A DNA stretch of 5,915 bases from SOIA01 sp050116035 (GTDB lineage Bacteria; Acidobacteriota; Aminicenantia; Aminicenantales; Aminicenantaceae), in the NCBI GenBank assembly GCA_050116035.1, contig JASFPJ010000224.1, positions 1 to 5,915 of the forward strand, given 5' to 3'. This document shows positions 1 through 5,668 of the stretch, piece after piece; position 1 is the stretch's first letter, and the number at the start of each line of letters is the position of its first letter. A program made the position numbers and the translations under genes. The notes beneath the pieces were generated by a model, which was given only the letters and a program-made list of their open reading frames with translations, was not told the DNA's origin and searched no databases.

Positions 1-980
1 CCGCAGAAGTGGGACGCCGCGCTGTGGAGCTGAATCCCAATGAGAGTCTCCCTCGGTATAATCTTGTCTGGTACCTTATGGGAGCTGGTGATTTAGAAGC
101 CGCAGATAAGGAAGCGCGGGCTTTGATAGACCTCGATCCTGAATACTGGGATGTGTATGTCTGTAAAGCATTGATAGAACTTGCCAATGGTTTTCCAGCC
201 CAAGCCGCTGAAACATACAAAGAACTGGGAAAGCAGAATGATTATGGAGCGGCTTTTGCTTCTTCAGGTCTGGCTGATCTCGCTTTGTACGAAGGCCGTG
301 TTTCTGAAGCAAAAACAATTCTTGAAAAAGGAATACCTGTTGACCTTAAAAATGGCCATGATTTCATTGCTGTTGATAAATACATCACTCTAGCGCAATT
401 GCATTTGCTTCAAGGGAAGAAAGAGCTTGCGGCGCAAGCGGCCGACCGCGCGTTAGCCACATCCCAAAGAGAGGATATTATGTATGCGGCCGCAGAGATC
501 TATCTTCAAGTTGGGCAAGAAGACAAAGCACGGGATTTAGCCACAGAATTGAGTGAGAAAATTGAGCCTGGATACCGCGCGTATGCCAAACTGATTGATG
601 GACAGTTCAAAATAACCAGAGGCGAGGTGACTGAAGCAATTGATCTTTATCTTGAGGCACAGGGAATCTTGGATACATGGTTGAGTCATTTTCTGTTGGG
701 AAAAGCTTATCTTGAGGCTGAAGCTTATTCAGGAGCCTACTCAGAATTTGATACGTGCCTAAAGCGCCGCGGAGAAGTCTTCTCGGTTCTTTTTAGTGAT
801 CTTCCCACTTATCGATACTTGCCTCCACTTTATTATTATCTCGGTCGAGCTCAAGAAGGCCTGAACAGTAGCGAAGCTGTAAATTCCTATCAAACTTTTC
901 TGAGCATAAAGGAAAAGGCCGAGGGGGACTGGATGGTCGAAGATGCCCGCCACAGACTTGAGGGGCGTTCCTCTCAATAA
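1..980 (+). CDS. C-terminal part of a TPR-repeat protein, probably a transmembrane Ser/Thr kinase paralog (5' end outside window)
   Basis: The reading frame is open to the left edge (codons Ala-Glu precede the GTG at 9) and stops at TAA 978-980. From the GTG codon, 323 residues are visible. They align without gaps for the first 303 residues to residues 610-912 of the kinase at 1564-4350, with 159 identities counted by hand, so GTG 9 is an internal Val codon and not the start. The visible part begins inside a TPR motif and holds further helical TPR-like pairs, including one around residues 17-48 with the shared GAGDL turn. It ends in the conserved module at about 221-316 (CLKRRGE, DLP, LPP, YYYLGR, IKEK, DAR.RL). 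Both of its cysteines, C52 and C250, are kept in the paralog. No TM segment or kinase motif falls in the visible part. By analogy this is the extracytoplasmic sensory tail of a kinase; a TPR protein without a kinase domain cannot be excluded. No clear terminator follows. Confidence 0.85.
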   Translation, partial: AEVGRRAVELNPNESLPRYNLVWYLMGAGDLEAADKEARALIDLDPEYWDVYVCKALIELANGFPAQAAETYKELGKQNDYGAAFASSGLADLALYEGRVSEAKTILEKGIPVDLKNGHDFIAVDKYITLAQLHLLQGKKELAAQAADRALATSQREDIMYAAAEIYLQVGQEDKARDLATELSEKIEPGYRAYAKLIDGQFKITRGEVTEAIDLYLEAQGILDTWLSHFLLGKAYLEAEAYSGAYSEFDTCLKRRGEVFSVLFSDLPTYRYLPPLYYYLGRAQEGLNSSEAVNSYQTFLSIKEKAEGDWMVEDARHRLEGRSSQ

Positions 981-1191
981 ATAATATCTCTCCGAAATTA
1001 TTGGATTTGTACTCTTTTATTTCTATCCGTAGATCATGAACGCAAAATCAATATTTAGCCAAGCGCTCGAGACACTCGTAAGATAATTTGAGCCATAAAA
1101 AGAGTCAGTAGGCGAGTAAAATAAAATTGGCGTAACTTACACAATATAATGAATTTACAGCCATAATAATATGCAGAAAATGATGTGTTGA

Positions 1192-1219
1192 TTCAAATGT
1201 GTAATCTTTTCAATTTGAA
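1192..1219. repeat. Small inverted repeat TTCAAAT / ATTTGAA, possible operator
   Basis: TTCAAAT at 1192-1198 is the exact reverse complement of ATTTGAA at 1213-1219, with 14 bases between them. It lies about 150 bases upstream of the predicted kinase promoter. A 7-bp AT-rich palindrome is expected by chance in DNA of this composition, so a role as a regulator binding site is only a possibility. Confidence 0.2.
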
Positions 1220-1285
1220 ACTAACTGGATTAACAGTCACTCATAATGCTTTTTTCATCTTTTAAAACAGTCCAAAAAGCTCTGT

Positions 1286-1320
1286 GAGAAAATTTTTTTT
1301 CAAAAAAACATTTGTAAAAC
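1286..1320. promoter_or_regulatory. A/T tract upstream of promoter, possible bent DNA or UP-like element
   Basis: A run of eight T at 1293-1300 is followed by one C and seven A at 1302-1308, then further short A runs to 1320. It is centred about 60 bases upstream of the -35 hexamer at 1365. Phased or long A-tracts upstream of sigma-70 promoters often bend DNA or contact the RNA polymerase alpha subunit. Here the tract lies further upstream than a canonical UP element, so an effect through curvature or a nucleoid protein is more likely than direct alpha contact. Function is inferred from composition only. Confidence 0.3.
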
Positions 1321-1364
1321 AAAAGCAGAAACGAAACAGAGCAATGTTTTCCTTGGCTTAAAAT

Positions 1365-1395
1365 TTGACACTAAACTTTCCCTATGGTATATAAT
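1365..1395 (+). promoter_or_regulatory. Sigma-70-type promoter for the kinase gene
   Basis: A perfect -35 hexamer TTGACA (1365-1370) is followed after 17 bases by TATATA (1388-1393), which overlaps a perfect TATAAT (1390-1395, spacer 19). TGG at 1385-1387 immediately before TATATA fits an extended -10 TGn. Transcription would start near 1400-1403 and give a leader of about 160 bases before the kinase ATG at 1564. This is the only well-formed promoter on the plus strand of the intergenic region, and it indicates that the second kinase can be transcribed independently of the upstream paralog. Confidence 0.7.
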
Positions 1396-1414
1396 TTCGG
1401 GGAAGAGAAGAAAA

Positions 1415-1555
1415 ATGCCCAAAAAGCGGGGAGATTTAGATATTCGTCAGCAGTTTCTCAAGTGTTTAAATCTACAGAAGAATAAATTTTTTCTCTTGAT
1501 GAATTTTGTGTCTAATTTTGCGGAATTCTCTGATTCCCTGAGTATATCCATTTAG
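1415..1555 (+). CDS. Possible 46-residue leader peptide or small protein (uncertain)
   Basis: An ATG at 1415-1417 opens 46 codons ending at TAG 1553-1555, eight bases before the kinase start. The start lies only about 12-15 bases downstream of the predicted transcription start, behind a purine-rich GGGGAAGAGAAG stretch at 1399-1410 that could act as a ribosome binding site. The predicted peptide begins MPKKRGDLDIRQQF, basic and polar, and then becomes rich in Phe, Leu, Asn and Ser (residues about 25-46). I recognise no family. The stop so close to the kinase ATG is compatible with translational coupling. An open frame of this length can arise by chance, so this is a candidate only. Confidence 0.2.
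   Translation: MPKKRGDLDIRQQFLKCLNLQKNKFFLLMNFVSNFAEFSDSLSISI
1432..1473 (+). promoter_or_regulatory. Possible RNA hairpin in the kinase 5' leader
   Basis: In the transcript, 1432-1444 can pair with 1461-1473 over 13 consecutive base pairs, three of them G-U wobbles and one G-C, leaving a 16-base loop (1445-1460). The first seven pairs are perfect (AGATTTA with TAAATCT). The stem is AU-rich and therefore only moderately stable. It sits about 30 bases after the predicted transcription start and inside the possible small ORF. It is not a terminator, because no U run follows directly and the stem lacks GC. A role in mRNA stability or translation is speculation. Confidence 0.25.
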
Positions 1556-1560
1556 AAGAG
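1554..1560 (+). promoter_or_regulatory. Weak Shine-Dalgarno-like site of the kinase gene
   Basis: AGAAGAG at 1554-1560 lies three bases before the ATG at 1564. The match to AGGAGG is partial and the spacing is short, so it is a modest ribosome binding site. It nevertheless supports ATG 1564 as the start. The frame has a TGA at 1531-1533 and no other ATG, GTG or TTG between that stop and 1564. The site overlaps the stop codon of the possible upstream small ORF. Confidence 0.4.
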
Positions 1561-1563
1561 AAA

Positions 1564-4350
1564 ATGATTTCTTCAGGCGACAAAGTTAAGCATTACGAAA
1601 TTATTGGCCAGATCGGCAAAGGAGGAATGGGAGAGGTCTATCTTGCCCAGGATACTTCTCTTGACCGAAAGGTCGCTATTAAATTCCTCCCGGAAGAAAT
1701 GCAAAAGGATGCTAAAGCCCGGGTGCGCCTCGTGCGGGAAGCCAAAGCTGCAGCCTCTTTAGACCATCCATTTATCTGCAAAATTTTCGAAACAGGAGAG
1801 TTTGAGGGAAAAGCTTTCATCGTAATGGAGTATATTGAGGGTAAAGATTTAAGGGGAAAATTAGATGAAGGGACTCTTCCTTTGAGAGACGCTCTTCAGA
1901 TGGCCTTAGAAATCGCAGAGGCCTTAGAAGAGGCTCATGAAAAGGGCATTGTCCATCGTGACTTAAAACCCTCAAATGTCATGATCACACCACGGGGTCA
2001 TGTCAAAGTCATGGATTTTGGCTTGGCAAAACATTTTCTGACCGAAGGCGAGGGAGATATCACGCAAACATTGACTCAGGATTCTATTACTGAGAAAGGC
2101 GCCATAGTGGGAACCCTGGCCTACATGTCTCCTGAACAAGCACGCGGAGATAAAGTTGATGCCCGAAGTGATATTTTTTCTTTAGGAATACTCATCTACG
2201 AGATGACAACAGGAAGACATCCTTTTTCAAAAGACAATCCTTTAGAGACGTTGACCTCGATTCTCAGGGATTCCACTCCTGCGGTTGATGTTAGGCCAAG
2301 AATGATGAATCCAGTGCTCAGTCCTGTTTTGCGCAAAGCTTTGGCCAAAGAGCCTGAAAACAGATATCAGAGTATAAAAGAGTTGATAGAAGCTATTCAT
2401 AAATTTCAAAGGGAATTTTTAGGGGAAGCTAAGTTGCGTTTGCGCTGGTGGCAGGTCGCTGCAGGAGCGGCATTAATCGTAGCCATGATAGTCACGGGCG
2501 TGTTACTTTTGACTCGCCGTCAAGGAGTGAGTGCTTCTGGGACTGGACCTGAGCCTATTTCAGTGATCATATCCGATTTTCAAAATCAAACGGGTGACTC
2601 TGCTTTCGATAATGTCCTGGAACAAACATTTGGGATTGGTCTTGAGGGAGCTTCATTTATCTCGATATTTAACCGTCAGGAAGCACTCAGAATTGCTGCC
2701 ACTCTGGATCCTCGTGCAAGGGATATTCTTGACGAAGAGCTCGCTCAGTTGGTGAGCACTAGCAAAGGAATCAATGTGATCGTATCTGGCTCAATCATGT
2801 CGAGTGAGAAAGGATTCATGCTTAGAGTCTGGGCCAGGGATGCTGCCAGTTCAGAAAAGATTTTTGATAGGTCTGAGGCTTTCAGCACAAAGTCGGATAT
2901 ATTAAAGGCGGCTGATAAGCTTATCGCGAAACTGAGATCGGAATTAGGTGATATACCTGCTGAATCCATACAAGCCCTAGCGAAAGAAACTTTTACGACG
3001 ACATCGCTTGATGCGATGAGAGCCTTTGCTCGAGGCCAGGAACTCGATAATCTTGGGCAACCGGAAGAAGCCATAAAGGAGTACCTCAAAGCTGTAGACC
3101 ATGATCCGAATTTCGGACGTGCTTTTGTCAGTTTAGCAGTGGTTTGCGCAAATCTGGGGAAGACTGATGATGCTGAAACGTATTTTAAGGAGGCCATGAA
3201 ACAGATCCCCATGATGACTGAACGAGAAAAATACAGGACACGCGGCCCTTATTATTTATTTATAAGAGATTATAAAAAAGCAATTGAGGAATACAGAACC
3301 TTACTCGAACAATTCCCAGGAGATTATTCTGCTCATGCGAACCTTGCTTTAGCCTATTTTTTCGCTCGAAATTTGCCTAAGGCACTAGAAGAGGGGCGTC
3401 TTGACGTTCAGCATAATCCAGAGGGGGCTCATGCTCATTATAACCTGAGCTGGTACGCCCTTGGAGCCGGAGATTTACAGACGGCGGAAGAGGAAGCACA
3501 GAAAGTAATAGAAATTGAACCCGGTTTTCAAAGAGTCTATGTCTGTTTGGCACTGACGCAGCTGGCTAATGATGAGATTGAGCGAACAGTGGAGACTTAT
3601 CAAAGGCTCGAGAAATTAGACAAATTTGGAGCTTCGCTCGCCTCAGCAGGATATGCAGACCTTGCTGTTTATGAAGGCCGGTTAAATGAAGCTGTGAAGA
3701 TTCTTGAGGCGGGTATCGACTTTGACCTTAAAAATGGCGAAAATTACAATGCTACCGATAAATACATCATGCTCGCTCAAATATATCTTATCCAGGGGAA
3801 AAATGATCTTGCTGAAGAGGCCGCTGAACGTGCAGTCGAAACAAACAATCAAGATGAGATGTTGTTTTCTGCAGCTCTGATCTATTCAGAAGTGAGTCAA
3901 GATATGAAGGCTCGTGTTCTGTCTGGAGAATTGAGCAAAAAAACTCAACCCGAACCGCTTGCCTATGCCAAGTTAATCGGGGGAGAATTGAGCAGGAAAA
4001 GAGGTGAATTGGGCAATGCTGTAAATCTTTTTCATGAAGCGAATTCTCTTCTCGATACCTGGATCGGGCATTTTTTTCTCGGGCAGGCTTATCTTCAGGC
4101 TGAGGACTTTACTCAAGCTAATTCAGAATTCGAGATGTGTCTAAAGCGAAGGGGGGAGGCGGTTTCCATCTTTCTTAATGATCTCCCCTCGTCTCGACAT
4201 CTTCCACCTGTTTACTATTACTTGGGGCGAACTCAGGAGGAATTGGGGAGTGATGCAGCTTCAGGTTCTTATCAGGAATTCCTGAAAATCAAGGAAAAGG
4301 ATGACGAAAGCGATCCTATGGTCGGGGATGCCCGCAGCCGCTTAAAATAA
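1564..4350 (+). CDS. Transmembrane Hanks-type Ser/Thr protein kinase with TolB-N-like domain and extracytoplasmic TPR repeats
   Basis: This is a complete 928-residue protein. The cytoplasmic kinase domain covers about residues 11-280: glycine loop GKGGMGEVY (18-26), VAIK with Lys40, alpha-C Glu59, catalytic HRDLKPSN (Asp133, Lys135, Asn138), DFG (151-153) and SPE (189-191) in place of APE. All catalytic residues are present, so it should phosphorylate Ser/Thr. The activation loop is Thr/Ser-rich (T160, T167, T169, T171, S174, T176, T184), suiting autophosphorylation. One TM helix at about 295-316, preceded by RLR, places the C-terminal part outside the cytoplasm. Residues about 330-465 resemble the TolB-N/FlgO-like domain found in CadC-type regulators and kinases (ISDFQNQTGD, then VIVSGSI, then a long helix). 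TPR-like repeats begin near 481 with about 34-residue spacing (481, 518, 554, 588, 622, 656), become more divergent, and end in a conserved module at 830-928. The C-terminal third matches the upstream gene. The extracytoplasmic half is probably the sensor; ligand and substrates are unknown. Confidence 0.95.
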   Translation: MISSGDKVKHYEIIGQIGKGGMGEVYLAQDTSLDRKVAIKFLPEEMQKDAKARVRLVREAKAAASLDHPFICKIFETGEFEGKAFIVMEYIEGKDLRGKLDEGTLPLRDALQMALEIAEALEEAHEKGIVHRDLKPSNVMITPRGHVKVMDFGLAKHFLTEGEGDITQTLTQDSITEKGAIVGTLAYMSPEQARGDKVDARSDIFSLGILIYEMTTGRHPFSKDNPLETLTSILRDSTPAVDVRPRMMNPVLSPVLRKALAKEPENRYQSIKELIEAIHKFQREFLGEAKLRLRWWQVAAGAALIVAMIVTGVLLLTRRQGVSASGTGPEPISVIISDFQNQTGDSAFDNVLEQTFGIGLEGASFISIFNRQEALRIAATLDPRARDILDEELAQLVSTSKGINVIVSGSIMSSEKGFMLRVWARDAASSEKIFDRSEAFSTKSDILKAADKLIAKLRSELGDIPAESIQALAKETFTTTSLDAMRAFARGQELDNLGQPEEAIKEYLKAVDHDPNFGRAFVSLAVVCANLGKTDDAETYFKEAMKQIPMMTEREKYRTRGPYYLFIRDYKKAIEEYRTLLEQFPGDYSAHANLALAYFFARNLPKALEEGRLDVQHNPEGAHAHYNLSWYALGAGDLQTAEEEAQKVIEIEPGFQRVYVCLALTQLANDEIERTVETYQRLEKLDKFGASLASAGYADLAVYEGRLNEAVKILEAGIDFDLKNGENYNATDKYIMLAQIYLIQGKNDLAEEAAERAVETNNQDEMLFSAALIYSEVSQDMKARVLSGELSKKTQPEPLAYAKLIGGELSRKRGELGNAVNLFHEANSLLDTWIGHFFLGQAYLQAEDFTQANSEFEMCLKRRGEAVSIFLNDLPSSRHLPPVYYYLGRTQEELGSDAASGSYQEFLKIKEKDDESDPMVGDARSRLK

Positions 4351-4390
4351 TCTCTGATCCTCGTTTATCTCTGATCTTATCCCTATTAAC
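4351..4390. other. Convergent intergenic gap with a 10-bp direct repeat
   Basis: The stop codons of the kinase (4348-4350) and of the minus-strand gene (4391-4393) face each other across 40 bases. ATCTCTGATC occurs at 4350-4359 and again at 4367-4376, a 17-base period. No GC-rich hairpin with a U run is visible for either strand, so neither gene shows a recognisable intrinsic terminator. Termination could be Rho-dependent or occur inside the opposing gene. Confidence 0.5.
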
Positions 4391-5668
4391 TTATTTTTCA
4401 TACATAACAGTCACGAAGTCAAACAAAGTTCCGAATCCATTACTCTTTCCGGTGACAAAGACATTTCCTGTGGAATCAACGGCAATAGCTGTTGGTTCAT
4501 CTTGAAAATTTCCAGAGGTGCTGTACCTAGCAAACCAAATCACATTCCCGGAACTGTCATATTTGATCGTGTAGTAGTCAAGACCTGTTTCAGTATCTTC
4601 ACTCTTTCCGGTAACAAAGACATTTCCTGAGGAATCGACTGTAAGTGCTGTGGCTTCATCACTTCCGTTGTAAAATTCATTATTGTATGTTGCAACCCAT
4701 TGTTGGGTTCCATCCGCTTTATACTGTATGGTTACATAATCGGTGCCTGTTCCATTCAGACTGAAACCTGTAACATGTATAGAGACGGATCCTTCTTCTT
4801 GATGAACAGCGAGAGCCGCGCCTTGACCTCCCTCATAAGTTTTCAGCCACTGCTGAGATCCTGTTGCTACGTCGTACTTAATAGTCACTATCTCATGGTC
4901 TGTTCCGTTAGAACTGAAGCCAGTGACATAGACATTTCCTGAAGTATCTACGGCAATATCTGTAGCTTCATCATTATTCACAGTGTCATACACTGATGCC
5001 CACTGTTGGACTCCAGTCATATCGTACTTAATCGTCACTATTTCGTTATCTGTTCCGTTGGAACTGTAGCCAGTGACATAGACATTTCCTGAATCATCCA
5101 CAGCTAGTGCAGTGGCCATATCCTCTCCGTTCACATCATTGTTATTGTACCTGGCTTCCCACCGCATTCTTCCTCTGTTGGGCTCATATTTTATGGTGAA
5201 GTAGTCATAGTGGAGCTGGTCGCTTTTTTTGCTTAAGCTGTTCTGGCTTTTTCCTGTCACATAGATACCGGATGAGTGAGCCACAATATCTGTTGCCTGG
5301 TCATTGCCGTTTCTTCGGGCATCATACCGGGCATCCCACACCAATTCCCTTGCACTGTTATATTTGACTGTGCAGTAGTCTGCGTGCTTGTGCGGCATTC
5401 CTCGGTAACTGTAACCTGTGACATAGATATTTCCAAGTCCGTCAACATCAATAGCTGTTGCGAAATCTCCTTCATGCGCGGGTCCGTCATACCTTGCTTG
5501 TAAGCCTTCGGTCCCGAGAGTGTCATAGCCAGTGGTGTAATAATCAGGTCCGGTGGGATCACCAATACTGTAACCTGTGACATAAACATTTCCTGAAGAG
5601 AGATCCGCCGCTATATCAGCCGCCTCGTCGTTCCCATTCACTGCAGTGTTGTTATACGGTCTCACCCA
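4391..5668 (-). repeat. Array of eight SBBP propeller blades
   Basis: Reading down the minus strand, blades begin at about 5668, 5503, 5338, 5161, 5002, 4849, 4699 and 4537. All start at a Trp except the second, which has Leu. Spacings are 55, 55, 59, 53, 51, 50 and 54 residues, and the last blade is 48 residues long because it stops after FVTVMYEK. The core (V/I)(Y/F/H)VTG(Y/F/K)S is present in every blade. Blade 1 has a degenerate final strand (YYTTGYD). Blade 3 has the longest insertion (SQNSLSKKSDQLHYDY). Blade 6 lacks the NG.DEAT turn. Eight units ending at a blade boundary fit one closed eight-bladed propeller, though a seven-bladed ring plus an extra unit is possible. Confidence 0.85.

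Larger units (their letters stand above)
981..1364. other. AT-rich intergenic region upstream of the kinase promoter, no gene recognised
   Basis: This stretch is visibly richer in A and T than the flanking genes and is broken by stops in all frames, with no convincing coding sequence. It contains isolated -10-like hexamers, for example TATAAT at 1145-1150, but none has an adequate -35 partner at normal spacing. Two small inverted repeats and an A/T tract near 1290-1320 are the only structure seen. No rho-independent terminator with a GC-rich stem is visible after the upstream gene. The region probably carries the regulatory DNA of the downstream kinase. Confidence 0.7.

Noticed and set aside
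9..11. GTG as the start codon of the first gene
   Set aside because: The frame continues upstream to the window edge, and the paralog aligns through this point inside a TPR motif, so it is an internal Val codon.
980..1002. AATAAT / ATTATT inverted repeat after the first gene as a terminator
   Set aside because: The stem is only six A-T pairs with an 11-base loop and no proper U run directly after it, too weak for an intrinsic terminator.
1122..1150. TATAAT at 1145-1150 as a second promoter
   Set aside because: There is no reasonable -35 hexamer 16-19 bases upstream. The nearest TTG-type hexamer gives a spacer of only 12.
1215..1247. TTGAAA at 1215-1220 with CATAAT at 1242-1247 as a promoter
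   Set aside because: The spacer is 21 bases, too long for sigma-70 recognition, and a much better promoter lies downstream.
1279..1342. GCTCTGT / ACAGAGC inverted repeat flanking the A/T tract
   Set aside because: Seven base pairs separated by 50 bases with no extension of the arms; expected by chance at this scale and not clearly a regulatory or mobile-element end.
2745..3212. 155-codon open frame on the minus strand inside the kinase gene
   Set aside because: It is wholly antisense to a well-supported coding region with clear domains, and its translation shows no recognisable family. It is a shadow frame.
4344..4397. AAAATAA / TTATTTT inverted repeat across the convergent gap as a bidirectional terminator
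   Set aside because: It arises because both genes end in similar AAAATAA codons. All pairs are A-T and the loop is 40 bases, so it would not form a stable terminator.
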